Assembly: GCF_029338515.1 (NCBI RefSeq)
Contig: NZ_CP119988.1
Location: 2,108,001 to 2,172,000 of the forward strand
Length of the DNA: 64,000 bases
Source of the DNA: Haloglomus litoreum
GTDB taxonomy: Archaea; Halobacteriota; Halobacteria; Halobacteriales; Haloarculaceae
Reading direction: 5' to 3'
The notes beneath the pieces are model-generated. The model had not been told where the DNA came from and ran no database searches. It saw only the letters and a program-made list of their open reading frames with translations. Both the position numbers and the translations under genes were made by a program. Of this stretch, positions 8,247-17,901 are shown piece by piece. Every line of letters begins with the position of its first letter. Positions within the stretch are counted from its first letter, which is position 1.

Positions 8247-9119
8247 TCAGGCCTCGCCGGGCCAGACGCCGCCGGCCACCGCTCGCTCCCTGACCTGCTC
8301 GGCTCGCGCGATGAGCGGCGCGTCGATCATCTCGTCGTCGACGCGGAAGACTCCCACGCCGTCGGCCTCTGCCTCGGCAGCCGCCTCCAGAACGCGCTGG
8401 GCCCACTCGATCTGCTCCTCGTCCGGCGTGAAGGCGTCGTTGACGACCGGCACCTGCGCCGGGTGGATGCACATCTTCCCGTCGTAACCGAGGCCGAGCG
8501 CGAACGCCGTCTCCTCGGCCAGGGCGTCGTGTTCCCCGATACCGGTGAAGACCGTGTCGAGCGCGTCCACGTCGGCCGCGGCCGCCGCGAGGACGACGTG
8601 CTCGCGGGCGTGGAGCACCTCCGTCCCCTCAGGCGTGCGGGTGGCGCCGATGTCGGCCGAGAGGTCCTCGGCGCCGAACGCCACCGCCTCGACGGGGTCG
8701 GTGGCGGCGATGGCCTCGGCGTGCAGGACGCCCGCGGCCGACTCGCAGAGCGCGAGGATGGGTACGTCGGCGCGACGCGCCCCCAGCAGGTTGTCCAGGA
8801 TGCGGACGTCCTCGGCGCGCTCGGCCTTGGGGAGCATCACCGAATCGAGGCGCGGGTCGCCGTCGAGGACGGCCTTCAGGTCCGTCGCCGCGGTGTCGCG
8901 GTCCGGCTGGACGGGGTTCACCCGCACACAGACCTCGCAGGACGGGTCGAAGTCGGGGTCGGTCAGCACCTCGTTGACGGCCTCGCGTCCGTCGGCCTTC
9001 GCCTCGGGCGCGACGCCGTCCTCCAGGTCGAAGACGACGACGTCGGCGCCCGATTCGGGGGCCTTTCGCATGAGGTCCGGCTGGTCGCCGGGCGAGAACA
9101 GGACGCTGCGTCGTGCCAT
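8247..9119 (-). CDS. HpcH/HpaI aldolase/citrate lyase family protein (CoA ester lyase)
   Basis: A 290-residue CitE-like TIM-barrel protein. It has the N-terminal [18 protein letters not shown] block, the metal and substrate region [11 protein letters not shown], the Arg in CVRVNP, the acidic ligand in [11 protein letters not shown], and the KMCIHPAQV motif. Family members cleave or form malyl-CoA, beta-methylmalyl-CoA or citramalyl-CoA. In haloarchaea, relatives act in the methylaspartate cycle of acetate assimilation. The neighbouring glutamate dehydrogenase would fit such metabolism, but this is inference and the substrate is not determined. The ATG at 9119 gives the usual [11 protein letters not shown] start. 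Confidence 0.85.
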   Translation of the reverse strand: MARRSVLFSPGDQPDLMRKAPESGADVVVFDLEDGVAPEAKADGREAVNEVLTDPDFDPSCEVCVRVNPVQPDRDTAATDLKAVLDGDPRLDSVMLPKAERAEDVRILDNLLGARRADVPILALCESAAGVLHAEAIAATDPVEAVAFGAEDLSADIGATRTPEGTEVLHAREHVVLAAAAADVDALDTVFTGIGEHDALAEETAFALGLGYDGKMCIHPAQVPVVNDAFTPDEEQIEWAQRVLEAAAEAEADGVGVFRVDDEMIDAPLIARAEQVRERAVAGGVWPGEA

Positions 9120-9271
9120 GTCCCGGGCGTCGCCGCGTGACCACTTCAATGCCGCCACCGCTCCCTGGACGGGCGCCCCCGCCATCAACCACAACCGGCC
9201 GACCACTCGGATCGGCCACCGACAGAGCGGGTCCCGGAGGAGGTTAGTGGGCGGGGGGCCAACGCCTGGCC

Positions 9272-10360
9272 ATGACGCGCCGGGTCGGGGTCGTGGTCAA
9301 CCCCATCGCGGGTATGGGTGGACGGGTCGGCCTGAAGGGAACGGACAACAAGGTCGAGGAGGCCCGCCGCCGCGGTGCCGAGCCCCGGGCCTCCGACCGG
9401 GCGGCGGAGGCCCTCGAACACCTCCGGCGGCAGGGTGCCGACCTCGAACTCGTCGTCTGGGGCGGGCGGATGGGCGAGGAGCCGGCACTCGCTGCTGGCT
9501 TCGACGCCGCGGACCTGACCATCGCCGGCCGGCCCCGCGACCCCGACGAGACGAGCGCCGAGGACACCCGGGCCGCGACCCGCGAGTTCGTCGCCCGAGA
9601 CGTCGACCTGGTGCTGTTCGTCGGCGGGGACGGGACCGCGGTCGATGTCGCGGAGACCCTGGACGACCTCGGCAGCGAGACGCCGATGCTCGGGGTGCCG
9701 GCGGGCGTGAAGGTCTACTCCTCCGTGTTCGCTGTCACGCCCCGGGCGGCCGGCCGCCTTGCGGCGACCTTCGACCGCGTGGAGACCCGTGAGGTCAACG
9801 ACATCGACGAGGACGCGTACCGCGGTGGCGACGTCCGGACGGACCTGAAGGCGCTCGCCCACGTCCCCGTGGGCGAGGAACTGCAGTCCTCGAAGCAGAT
9901 CGGCGGCGGCTCCGTCGAGGCGCTGGCCCAGGCCGTCGCGGCCGAGATCCGCGACGACGAGGGCACGACGTACGTCCTCGGTCCGGGGTCGACCGTGGAC
10001 GCGATCAAGACGGAACTGGGCTTCGACGGCTCGCCGCTGGGCGTCGACGTCTGGCGTGACGGGGAGCTCCTGGTGCGCGATGCCGGCGAGTCCGACATCC
10101 TCGAGAACCTCGGCGAGGAGAACGTCATCGTGGTCTCGCCCATCGGGGGCCAGGGGTTCGTCTTCGGCCGCGGGAACGACCAGATCTCGCCGCCGGTCAT
10201 CCGGCAGTGCGAGGTGACGGTCGTCGCCTCCTCGCGGAAGCTGGAGGAGACGGGAATCCTCCGCGTGGACACGGGCGATACGGACCTGGACGAGGAGCTC
10301 CGTGGCTGGCAGCGGGTTCGGGTCGGGAAGTTCGAGCGCCGGCTGATGGAGGTGGTCTGA
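9272..10360 (+). CDS. ATP-NAD kinase family protein (AcoX-like)
   Basis: A 362-residue protein with the NAD-kinase-type N-terminus VGVVVNPIAGMGGRVGLKGTD and the diagnostic VGGDGTAVDVAE motif (about residues 113-124). A C-terminal beta-rich region includes SPIGGQGFVFGRGN. It belongs to the longer ATP-NAD kinase-like group related to AcoX rather than classical short NadK, so the real substrate is uncertain. Phosphorylation of NAD or a related nucleotide is the family expectation. The ATG at 9272 is preceded by a weak TATA-like GTTAGTGG 26 bp upstream. Confidence 0.8.
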   Translation: MTRRVGVVVNPIAGMGGRVGLKGTDNKVEEARRRGAEPRASDRAAEALEHLRRQGADLELVVWGGRMGEEPALAAGFDAADLTIAGRPRDPDETSAEDTRAATREFVARDVDLVLFVGGDGTAVDVAETLDDLGSETPMLGVPAGVKVYSSVFAVTPRAAGRLAATFDRVETREVNDIDEDAYRGGDVRTDLKALAHVPVGEELQSSKQIGGGSVEALAQAVAAEIRDDEGTTYVLGPGSTVDAIKTELGFDGSPLGVDVWRDGELLVRDAGESDILENLGEENVIVVSPIGGQGFVFGRGNDQISPPVIRQCEVTVVASSRKLEETGILRVDTGDTDLDEELRGWQRVRVGKFERRLMEVV

Positions 10361-10490
10361 GGAGTGGGGGGACGGAGGGATGCCCCGTGTCCCGCTCCGG
10401 ACGGGGCCCGTTCCTTAGTCACACCCTGCAGTGACGTCCGGCATATAATCGTAACCAAAGACCGGCCAGGATATCCATACGGTAGGGTGA

Positions 10491-10499
10491 AGATTAAGG
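10491..10499 (+). promoter_or_regulatory. TATA box for the PhoU-type gene
   Basis: AGATTAAGG is centred 27 bp before the ATG at 10522. The region upstream (10440-10485) is unusually AT-rich for this genome and contains CATATAATC, so a second promoter element or regulator site is possible. Confidence 0.5.
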
Positions 10500-10521
10500 T
10501 GTCTGAGCGCGGAGTAGGTCC

Positions 10522-11556
10522 ATGGAAACCCGGAAAGTGCAACGGCTGGGCCCCTCGACGCTGGCGATGACGCTGCCAGCGGAGTGGGCCAAGGCCCAGG
10601 ACGTCGAGAAGGGCGACGAGGTGTCGCTGCGCATCGGTTCGAAGGGGACGCTGACGGTGATGCCCGAGTCGCTGCAGCAGGAGGAGTCCGAGGCCGTCAT
10701 CCACGCCGGCGAACTCGACGCCGACGCCGTCGAGCGGGCCATCCTCGCACAGTACGTCCTCGGGCGGCGTGTCATCCACGTCGAGGTCGAGGAGGGCGGC
10801 ACGCTGGACTCGGCGACCATCAACGCCGTCTACAACGCCGAGACGCAGCTCATGGGGCTGGGCGTCATCGAGGAGACGCCAGAGCGCATCGCCATCCGCT
10901 GCTCGGTCGACCCCGAGGACTTCACGCTGGACAACCTCCTCACGCGACTCGAATCGACGGGCAGCACGATGCGCAACGAGGCCATCAAGGCGCTCGCCCA
11001 CGGCAACCCGGACCTCGCCCAGCGCGCCCTCAACCGGGAGCGGCAGGCCAACAAGATCTTCGTCCTCCTGCTCCGTCTCATCTTCACCGCCTACCAGAAC
11101 CCGAACCTCGCCCGCGCGGTCGGGCTGGAGGGCGGCTTCCCGCTCATCGGCTACCGTTCCATCGCGAAGAACCTCGAACTGACCGCGGACAACGCCGAGG
11201 ACATCGCCGAGATCGTCCTCGAGGCGGAGGGCCACTCCCTCAACGTCGACGACAAGACGATGCGGCGCATCCGTGATTTCACGGACGACGTCAACGAGAT
11301 CACCGAGAAGGGCGTCGAGGCCGCGGTCCAGCGCGACTACGACATCGCCATCGAGGTCCGCGAACTGTTCCGCCAGATCGAGGACCGCGAGCGCGAGATC
11401 CTCAACGACCTCGACGAGATGCCCAACGAGGACCTCCTGCAGGTCCGCGAGGTGCTGGTGTCGCTGGGCCAGACCGCCCAGTACGCGGTGCGGAACGCAG
11501 AGATCGCGACGAACCTCGCGCTCAACAAGGACTCCGAGTACGTCACGATATCGTAA
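10522..11556 (+). CDS. PhoU-type phosphate regulator with N-terminal AbrB domain
   Basis: A 344-residue protein. The first 50 residues (METRKVQRLGPSTLAMTLPA) form a SpoVT/AbrB-like swapped-hairpin DNA-binding domain. The remainder holds two three-helix PhoU domains (roughly residues 120-210 and 225-325), with acidic DNEAIKALAHG- and DVNEITEKGVEAA-like metal-binding helices. Archaeal proteins of this build regulate phosphate uptake or phosphate-starvation genes. No pst transporter genes are adjacent. A TATA-like AGATTAAGG lies 27 bp before the ATG, consistent with a leaderless message. Confidence 0.88.
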   Translation: METRKVQRLGPSTLAMTLPAEWAKAQDVEKGDEVSLRIGSKGTLTVMPESLQQEESEAVIHAGELDADAVERAILAQYVLGRRVIHVEVEEGGTLDSATINAVYNAETQLMGLGVIEETPERIAIRCSVDPEDFTLDNLLTRLESTGSTMRNEAIKALAHGNPDLAQRALNRERQANKIFVLLLRLIFTAYQNPNLARAVGLEGGFPLIGYRSIAKNLELTADNAEDIAEIVLEAEGHSLNVDDKTMRRIRDFTDDVNEITEKGVEAAVQRDYDIAIEVRELFRQIEDREREILNDLDEMPNEDLLQVREVLVSLGQTAQYAVRNAEIATNLALNKDSEYVTIS

Positions 11557-11811
11557 GATACGTCCATAGATACAGTTTCTCACAGTCCATCGTCGGAATC
11601 CGGTAGTTGTACGGCGGTTCCTGCCAGATGCATCGTTGCCTCCGGGGCCCGCTGAACGCCCCGCTCGGGGAAGGCGGCCGACGTGGGGACCGCAGGCCAT
11701 CCCCGGCGCCCGAGGTCCACGCCGAGCCCCCGAGTCGGGGGTGTGAGGGTTTCGTACCCGCCCCCCACGGACCGTCGAAAGTGGCATGACCGTCGCCGAG
11801 GACGGTTCCGT

Positions 11812-12402
11812 ATGCGCGACCTCGACGACACCGACCGGCAGATCCTCCGGCTCCTGCTGGAGGACGCCCGTCGGCCGTACGCCGACATCGCCGAGCGGGT
11901 GGACCTCTCGCCGCCCGCCGTCTCCGACCGCGTGGAGCGCCTGCAGGAGCTGGGCGTCATCGAACGGTTCACCGTCGATATCGACCGGTCGACGCTACGG
12001 GACGGGGTGCAGGTCCTGGTCACGCTCCGGCCGACGCCGGCCGCCGTCTCGGCGGTCCGGGCGGAACTGGCGGGGCTCGATGGCGTCGAGCACCTGTTCG
12101 AGACGGCCGATGGCCGCATCGTCGCCTCGATGGCGGCCCCCGACGGCGAGGTGCGCAACTACCTCGCCGGGGCCCTGGACTTCGACGTCGTCGAGGACCT
12201 GTCGGTCGATCTCCTCTCCGACAGCGAGTGGACCCCCGCGCTCGGGGACGCCACCATCGGCATCGACTGTGTCGAGTGCAGCAACACGGTCACTGGCGAG
12301 GGCGTCCTCGCGGAGGTCGGCGGCGAGCAACGTGCCTTCTGCTGTGAGTCCTGCGAGGCGGCGTTCCGCCAGCGGTACGAGGAGCTGGAGCAGGGCGCCT
12401 GA
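11812..12402 (+). CDS. Lrp/AsnC-type regulator with TRASH metal-sensing domain
   Basis: A 196-residue transcription factor. Residues 1-60 form an AsnC winged helix (DDTDRQILRLLLEDAR, then the recognition helix around LSPPAVSDRVERL). The middle is a short ligand-like region. The last 50 residues form a TRASH domain with Cys residues in CVEC and CCESCEAAF, which binds heavy metals. Its position beside the DUF4396 protein and the CopA ATPase suggests that it controls copper export. I chose the ATG at 11812, where the winged helix begins; the longer frame upstream is not haloarchaeal-like. Confidence 0.88.
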   Translation: MRDLDDTDRQILRLLLEDARRPYADIAERVDLSPPAVSDRVERLQELGVIERFTVDIDRSTLRDGVQVLVTLRPTPAAVSAVRAELAGLDGVEHLFETADGRIVASMAAPDGEVRNYLAGALDFDVVEDLSVDLLSDSEWTPALGDATIGIDCVECSNTVTGEGVLAEVGGEQRAFCCESCEAAFRQRYEELEQGA

Positions 12403-12438
12403 ACGGCCTGGAGCGGTCGACGGCCCGCCGGAGCGCGC

Positions 12439-13104
12439 TCACGCGGCGGCGTCCTTCGGGTTCTGCATCCCCTCCTTCACGCCCCGTGTGACGAGGAGGT
12501 AGTTGACCGGGTAGGCCACGGCCAGGCCGATGGTCAGCGAGACCAGCAGCGCCGACCAGAACAGGGGTTCGCCCATGGTCGCCTCGCCCGCCAGCCACAC
12601 GTCGACGCTGATGGCCGTGACCTCCATCACGGTGATGGATGGCGTCTCGGTGAGGAGGGCGTCGCGCGCGGCCTCGACGAAGCCGACGCCCTCCTGCATC
12701 AGGGGGCCGACGGTCAACGCGTAGCCGAGAGCGTACGCGCACGCGAACGTCCCCGCGATGACGAACGGCGTCTCCAGCGCGAGGATGCCGGCGGTGACGA
12801 CGACGCCGATGACCTCGCCGGCGCCACAGCCGGAGTAGCAGTGCGCGACCGACCGGAAGGCCCGCCGCGCATCGGTGTCCTCCGGGATGGAGGGCCGCCC
12901 CGAGTACCAGTAGATGGCGAGCCCGAGTGGCCCCGAGTAGCAGACCGTCAGGCCCCAGACGAACTTCATCAGGGGCGCGATGCCGCTGTTGTTCCGGCGG
13001 ATATCGACGGCCAGTGTGGTCAGCGATGCGACCACGAGGACGGCCCAGGCAGCGAGGAGGGCCGGGTTGGTGAGCACGTCCTGCAACGCGGTGTGGAAGG
13101 TCAC
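12439..13104 (-). CDS. DUF4396 membrane protein
   Basis: A 221-residue integral membrane protein with about six hydrophobic helices. It contains the family signature HCYSGCGAGEVIG (about residues 90-102), where Cys and His could bind metal, and a basic, hydrophilic C-terminus. DUF4396 proteins often occur with copper ATPases or multicopper proteins, and here the gene sits between a TRASH regulator and CopA. A role in copper or cation handling is inferred from this context only. It is divergent from copA, with the shared control region at 13105-13269. Confidence 0.8.
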   Translation of the reverse strand: MTFHTALQDVLTNPALLAAWAVLVVASLTTLAVDIRRNNSGIAPLMKFVWGLTVCYSGPLGLAIYWYSGRPSIPEDTDARRAFRSVAHCYSGCGAGEVIGVVVTAGILALETPFVIAGTFACAYALGYALTVGPLMQEGVGFVEAARDALLTETPSITVMEVTAISVDVWLAGEATMGEPLFWSALLVSLTIGLAVAYPVNYLLVTRGVKEGMQNPKDAAA

Positions 13105-13204
13105 ACCAGGTCGTAATGCGGTCCCGTTCTTGTGGATTTCCGCTGTCGATACAATGTTCAGGACTCCACCTGACTTTCGATTCCAATTCCAAAACGCGGT
13201 CGGA

Positions 13205-13218
13205 GTTCGGTTCCGAAC
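13205..13218. promoter_or_regulatory. Inverted repeat in the copA upstream region
   Basis: The arms GTTCGG and CCGAAC are perfect and separated by 2 bp. The repeat lies about 30 bp upstream of a TATA-like CCTACAAA (13244-13251) that is itself about 25 bp before the copA GTG start. The position fits an activator or metal-regulator site, plausibly for the TRASH regulator. Confidence 0.45.
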
Positions 13219-13269
13219 GGGAAAGTCGCTTGAACTGTGGGGCCCTACAAACGAACAAGGTGATCACGC

Positions 13270-15906
13270 GTGTCTGACCCGCGCCGGGAACGGATGGGTA
13301 TCGGGGGGATGAGCTGTGCCAACTGCTCGGCGACCATCGAGGAGACGGTCGGCGAACTCGACGGCGTCGAGTCGGTCGACGTGAACTTCGCGACGGACGA
13401 GGGGTCGGTGACCTACGACCCCGATGTCGTGACGCTCGGCGCGGTCTTCGATGCCGTCGAGCGCGCGGGCTACGAACCGCGGACGGCCTCGGCGACCATC
13501 GCCATCACGGATATGACGTGTGCGAACTGCTCGGAGACCGTCGCCGGGGCGCTCCGTGACGTGCCCGGCGTCGTCGAGGCCACCGCGAACTTCGCGGCCG
13601 ACGAGGCCCGGGTCACGTACAATCCGGAGACGGCCACGCTCGGGGACCTGTACGAGGCCATCGAGTCGGTCGGCTACAGCCCGGTCCGGGAGGACGGGGA
13701 CGCCGAGAACGAGGGGAGTACCGAGGAGCGGCGCGATGCCGCCCGCGCGGCCGAGACCGAGCGGTTGCGGGACCTCACACTCCTCGGCGCCGCCCTCTCG
13801 CTCCCGCTCCTGGCACTGATGACCGTGGAGCTGCTCGCGCCCGGGGTGGTCCCCGAGACGGTCCCCGGAACCGAACTCCCGTTCGGCTGGGTCGCGTTCG
13901 CGTTCGCGACGCCCGTGCAGGTGCTCCTCGGGAAGGACTTCTACGTCAACGCCGCGAAGGCCATCCGCAACGGGAGCGCCAACATGGACGTGCTGGTGGC
14001 GCTGGGCGCCAGCACCGCCTACGTCTACTCGGTCATCACGCTGCTGGACGTGCTCGCGGGCGGTCTCTACTTCGACACGGCCGCGTTCATCCTGACGTTC
14101 ATCACGCTCGGCAACTACCTCGAGGCCCGCTCGAAGGGGCAGGCCGGTGATGCCATCCGCGAACTGCTGGAGCTGGAGGCCGACACCGCCACCCGCCTGG
14201 TCGAGCGCGACGGCGAGACTGTCGAGGAGGAGGTCCCCATCGACGAGGTGGCGGTCGGGGACCGCCTGAAGGTGCGTCCTGGGGAGAGGATCCCCACGGA
14301 CGCGGCGGTCGTGGACGGCGAGTCCGCCGTCGACGAGTCGATGGTCACCGGCGAGTCCGTGCCCGTCGAGAAGGGCCCCGGCGACGAGGTGGTCGGCGGC
14401 ACCGTCAACGAGAACGGCGTGCTCGTGGTCGAGGCCACGAAGGTCGGTGCGGAGACTGCCGTCCGGCAGATCGTCGAGACCGTCCGGGAGGCCCAGTCCC
14501 GCCAGCCCGACGTCCAGCGCGTCGCCGACCGCATCTCGGCGTACTTCGTCCCGGCGGTCATCGTCAACGCCGTCCTCTGGGCGGTCGTCTGGTACCTGTT
14601 CCCCCAGGCGCTCGCGGGCTTCGTCGATGCGCTCCCGACCTGGGGGCTCGTCGCTGGCGGCCCGGCCGTCGCCGGCGGCACCGTCTCGCTACTGGAGTTC
14701 TCAATCGTCGTCTTCGCCAGCGCCGTCCTCATCGCCTGCCCCTGTGCGCTCGGACTGGCGACGCCCGCGGCCACGATGGTCGGCACGACTATCGGCGCAC
14801 GTAACGGCGTGCTGTTCCGCGGCGGTGACATCCTCGAGCGCGTGCGCGACGCGGACGCCGTCGTCTTCGACAAGACCGGCACGCTGACCGAGGGCGAGAT
14901 GACCCTGACCGACGTGGTGGCGCTGGACGCGGCCGCCGACGGTGGCGATGTCGCCGCCGACGGGGGGGCCCTGGAGGCCGATGCCGACACGGGTGCGCCG
15001 GCCGCGCCGCTTGACGAGGACGCCGTCCTCCGCCTGGCTGCGGCCGCCGAGACGGGGAGCGAGCACCCGCTCGCCGAGGCCGTCGTCGAGGGTGCCCGCG
15101 AGCGTGGGCTCGACATCCCCGACGCGGAGTCCTTCGAGAACGTCCCCGGGAAGGGGGTGCGCGCGACCGTCGCCGGCCGCGAGGTGCTCGTCGGGAACCG
15201 CGCGCTCCTCCGTGACAGCGACGTGGACCCGTCACCCGCCGACGAGGCGATGGAGCGACTCGAGAGCGAGGGGAAGACGGCGATGCTGGTCGCTGTGGAT
15301 GGCCGCGTGGCGGGTGTCGTCGCCGACGCGGACACCGTCAAGGAGTCCGCCCGGGAGGCCGTCTCGGCACTCCGCGAGCGCGGCACCGCGGTCCACATGC
15401 TCACCGGCGACAACGAGCGGACCGCGCGCGCCGTCGCCGAGGCGGTGGGAATCGACCCCGAGAACGTCCGCGCCGGCGTGCTCCCCGAGGAGAAGGCCGA
15501 CGCCATCGAGGACCTCCAGTCCGACGGCACCCGGGCGCTGATGGTCGGTGACGGCGTCAACGACGCCCCCGCGCTGGCCACCGCGTTCGTCGGTATCGCC
15601 ATCGGGAGCGGGACCGACGTGGCCATCGAGGCCGCCGACGTGACGCTGATGCGCTCGGACCCGGCGGACGTGATGAAGGCCGTCCGGGTCAGCGAGGGGA
15701 CCCTCGCGAAGGTCCGCCAGAACCTGTTCTGGGCGCTGGGTTACAACACCGCGATGATCCCGCTCGCCTCGCTGGGGCTGCTCCAGCCCGTCCTGGCTGC
15801 GGGTGCGATGGCCCTCTCGTCGGTGTCGGTACTGACGAATACGCTGGTGTTCCGGCGGTACACGCCCACCGAGGACTACCGTCTGCTGGACGGACTCCGG
15901 CGGTAA
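13270..15906 (+). CDS. copA: Copper-exporting P-type ATPase, two N-terminal HMA domains
   Basis: An 878-residue heavy-metal P1B ATPase that should pump Cu(I) out of the cell. Two heavy-metal-associated domains carry GMSCANC (Cys16, Cys19) and DMTCANC (Cys84, Cys87). The membrane ion-site motif is CPC in [11 protein letters not shown]. The TGES actuator loop, the DKTGT phosphorylation site, the SEHPL nucleotide-binding motif and the [10 protein letters not shown] hinge are all present. YNTAMIP and MALSS in the last two helices match the Cu(I)-specific class. An Ala/Asp-rich insert lies after DKTGT. The start is GTG at 13270, about 25 bp after a TATA-like box. Confidence 0.95.
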   Translation: MSDPRRERMGIGGMSCANCSATIEETVGELDGVESVDVNFATDEGSVTYDPDVVTLGAVFDAVERAGYEPRTASATIAITDMTCANCSETVAGALRDVPGVVEATANFAADEARVTYNPETATLGDLYEAIESVGYSPVREDGDAENEGSTEERRDAARAAETERLRDLTLLGAALSLPLLALMTVELLAPGVVPETVPGTELPFGWVAFAFATPVQVLLGKDFYVNAAKAIRNGSANMDVLVALGASTAYVYSVITLLDVLAGGLYFDTAAFILTFITLGNYLEARSKGQAGDAIRELLELEADTATRLVERDGETVEEEVPIDEVAVGDRLKVRPGERIPTDAAVVDGESAVDESMVTGESVPVEKGPGDEVVGGTVNENGVLVVEATKVGAETAVRQIVETVREAQSRQPDVQRVADRISAYFVPAVIVNAVLWAVVWYLFPQALAGFVDALPTWGLVAGGPAVAGGTVSLLEFSIVVFASAVLIACPCALGLATPAATMVGTTIGARNGVLFRGGDILERVRDADAVVFDKTGTLTEGEMTLTDVVALDAAADGGDVAADGGALEADADTGAPAAPLDEDAVLRLAAAAETGSEHPLAEAVVEGARERGLDIPDAESFENVPGKGVRATVAGREVLVGNRALLRDSDVDPSPADEAMERLESEGKTAMLVAVDGRVAGVVADADTVKESAREAVSALRERGTAVHMLTGDNERTARAVAEAVGIDPENVRAGVLPEEKADAIEDLQSDGTRALMVGDGVNDAPALATAFVGIAIGSGTDVAIEAADVTLMRSDPADVMKAVRVSEGTLAKVRQNLFWALGYNTAMIPLASLGLLQPVLAAGAMALSSVSVLTNTLVFRRYTPTEDYRLLDGLRR

Positions 15907-16320
15907 GGCCCTGGTCGCGTGCCGGCAGGTCACCTGTCACCGCGTCCCGGGTAACCCGCATCGAGGAATGGGGTCCATGTACTGCGAGCGGTCCCCGTCT
16001 CTCCTGCCCCGGTTGGCGGTCACGCACGGGGGGTATCACCGAGACGGCGAGCGGCGGTGGTCACCCCCTCGTGCCCCTGTTTGGCGGGCCGTTCGTGGTG
16101 TTCCCCTCGGCATCGCGCTCGCTGGTGTCGTCATCACCGTACTGGCCTCGACCGCCTCGCTGGCCGGCGGAGCGCGCTCGGGCCGGTGCTGATCCCCGGC
16201 AGTCCTGCCGCAGGCCGGGAATCTCCCGGCCGACGAGGACGGTGGCGGCCCGTACCGCCGTGTGAGGCCTGAACGGGTCCGCCTTCGTGACGGGAACGGG
16301 ACCCACGCGAGGGCGGGTCG
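15907..16320. other. Intergenic stretch without a convincing gene
   Basis: About 410 bp downstream of copA. A 74-codon frame from 15968 to 16192 on the plus strand has one hydrophobic stretch near its end, but its first half is Arg/Pro-rich and it lacks a promoter-like sequence, so I do not call it. A GC-rich imperfect hairpin occurs near 16193-16225. Confidence 0.45.
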
Positions 16321-16440
16321 TCAGTCGGCTCCCTGGAGGAGCGGCTGGTACCGTCGGTCGTCCAGGGTCCGCCGGACCTGCTCGACCGCGGCCTCGGCCG
16401 CCGCTCGGCGGGAACTGAGGGGTGGAGGGCTCGAGGGCAT
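16321..16440 (-). CDS. Very small hypothetical protein (39 aa)
   Basis: A 39-residue frame starting at ATG 16440 (MPSSPPPLSSRRAAAEAAVE) that would form a single Ala/Glu-rich amphipathic helix followed by a short basic/acidic tail (about residues 9-35). Support comes from a TATA-like sequence on the minus strand at about 16463-16470 (CACTTATCC), 26 bp before the ATG, the leaderless spacing seen throughout this window. No family is recognised. Confidence 0.45.
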   Translation of the reverse strand: MPSSPPPLSSRRAAAEAAVEQVRRTLDDRRYQPLLQGAD

Positions 16441-16717
16441 ACCCGCAACGATGGACCGCAGGGATAAGTGCTTCCTGGGGGTGGGCCCCACCTCCCCCCG
16501 GTGAAACGGCGTCACTGCACCCACCACGTCAGGGGCCGGCGTCTCGGGGGAGCGCTACGGCCCCGGCCCGGTGACGGGCGACCCGACCGGGACGCGGAAG
16601 CGGCCGTCCCCACGTCGGCAGGGGCCCTGCCCAGGGCACCGCGCGTTCCGGGCACTCGGCCCTCGTGGGTTCTGCCGCTAGACCACGATTTAGGTCGGTG
16701 GTCCGATTGCGGTCGGT
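16441..16717. other. Intergenic region between divergent genes
   Basis: About 280 bp. It holds the promoter of the 39-aa ORF and, at 16689-16694 (TTTAGG), a weak TATA-like box about 25 bp before the lipoprotein gene at 16718. I see no further gene. Confidence 0.4.
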
Positions 16718-17824
16718 ATGCACGGGGGGAGCTTCAGTCGACGAGCGCTGCTTGGGGCCGCCGCCACGACCGCACTCACCGGATGCTCCGAGGTCACCGA
16801 GCGGGTCCCTGAGGAGCTCGATGCCGGCGGTGACGGCGGTGCCGGTGACGGCGGGGCGACGGGCGACGACACGTCGGACCGCGCCATCGTGACACCGATA
16901 TTCCGGCTCATCACGGCGTACAACCGCAACCTCATGAGTATGGCCGAGGGCTTCCTCACGCCGGCGTCCCCCGTCCGCGAGCAGGTGACACCGAGGCTCC
17001 TGGAGGCCTACGAGGTGACCGGTATCGAGGTGCTGTCGGTCGACAGACGGGACGAGACCAGCGCCAGCGTCCGAGCGACACTCTCCTACCGGTCGGTCGT
17101 GGAGGACGGCGCCTCGTTCACCACCCGGTTCGAGAACCGCCAGGGTGAGGACCACTGGCTGGTCCACGACATCGACGACCCGGCACCGATCCTCTCGCTC
17201 GACGGCATCCCGACGGCGACCCCCGAGCCGACGCCCGCTTCCGAGCCGCTCGATGGGTTCGAGGGCTCGCTGGCGCCGTGGACGCCGACCATCGCCAGGT
17301 TCGGACAGCGCGAGGACGAGGTCTACGCGGGCTCGTACAGCGGCGGCATCACGGCCGACAGCGACGACGTCGGGGCCCGGTTCGGCGTTCTGGCGCGGGC
17401 CCGCCCACCATCGCTCGCCGGCGGCCGGCGCCCACGGCGGCTCTCGTACTACTGGCTGGAGCGCGAGGAGAACACCGGCGGCGGGCTCCGGGTCCGCAAC
17501 AGCAAGGGGGCGCCTGAACTCGGCGTGGCCACCGCCAACCCGGGGTGGGTCGTCGATGCGGCCATGGGCCGGAACGTGGTCTACGAGGGCGATGGCTACG
17601 ACCGCTGGGTGAAGGTCGACGTGACCTTCGACTGGGAGGGTAGCAGGGTCGAGGTGGCGTTCGAGGACCTCGAATCGGGGACCACCGCGTCCAGGCGGAC
17701 GGCGCTGGGCGATGGCCTCGACGCGGAGATCATCCAGGTGGACGGGTTCACGAAGGGCGAGGGCTGGGTCACCGACGCCTGCCACATGTTCTGGGACGAG
17801 GTATCTCTCGAATTCGACGAATAG
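16718..17824 (+). CDS. Tat-type lipoprotein of unknown function
   Basis: A 368-residue exported protein. The N-terminus has a twin-arginine signal (FSRRALLGAAATTALTGC) ending in a lipobox, with Cys23 as the likely lipid anchor, then a Gly/Asp linker (about residues 32-55). Residues 60-160 look like a small alpha/beta domain. After a Pro/Thr linker (TPEPTPAS), residues 180-368 form a beta-rich region reminiscent of a jelly-roll or concanavalin-like domain (LERENTG-like and VKVDVTFDWEGSRVEVAFEDLESG). Function is unknown; it would sit on the outer face of the membrane. Its neighbour at 17902-19521 is convergent. Confidence 0.75.
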   Translation: MHGGSFSRRALLGAAATTALTGCSEVTERVPEELDAGGDGGAGDGGATGDDTSDRAIVTPIFRLITAYNRNLMSMAEGFLTPASPVREQVTPRLLEAYEVTGIEVLSVDRRDETSASVRATLSYRSVVEDGASFTTRFENRQGEDHWLVHDIDDPAPILSLDGIPTATPEPTPASEPLDGFEGSLAPWTPTIARFGQREDEVYAGSYSGGITADSDDVGARFGVLARARPPSLAGGRRPRRLSYYWLEREENTGGGLRVRNSKGAPELGVATANPGWVVDAAMGRNVVYEGDGYDRWVKVDVTFDWEGSRVEVAFEDLESGTTASRRTALGDGLDAEIIQVDGFTKGEGWVTDACHMFWDEVSLEFDE

Positions 17825-17901
17825 GCTCTGGATGCGACCTCTTCGGTTCGAAAAAGAGACAAAGGCCGGGAGAAGCCTCGATTATCGCGAAATCGGCGCC
17901 G

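Noticed and set aside
15968-16192. A 74-codon plus-strand frame with one hydrophobic segment after copA
   Set aside because: The first half is Arg/Pro-rich, there is no TATA-like sequence at the right distance, and the hydrophobic stretch alone is not enough.
16655-16695. A minus-strand sequence with a GTGGTCTAGCGG-like D-arm pattern suggesting a tRNA
   Set aside because: No T-arm and no acceptor pairing were found at the expected distance; the similarity is limited to one arm.
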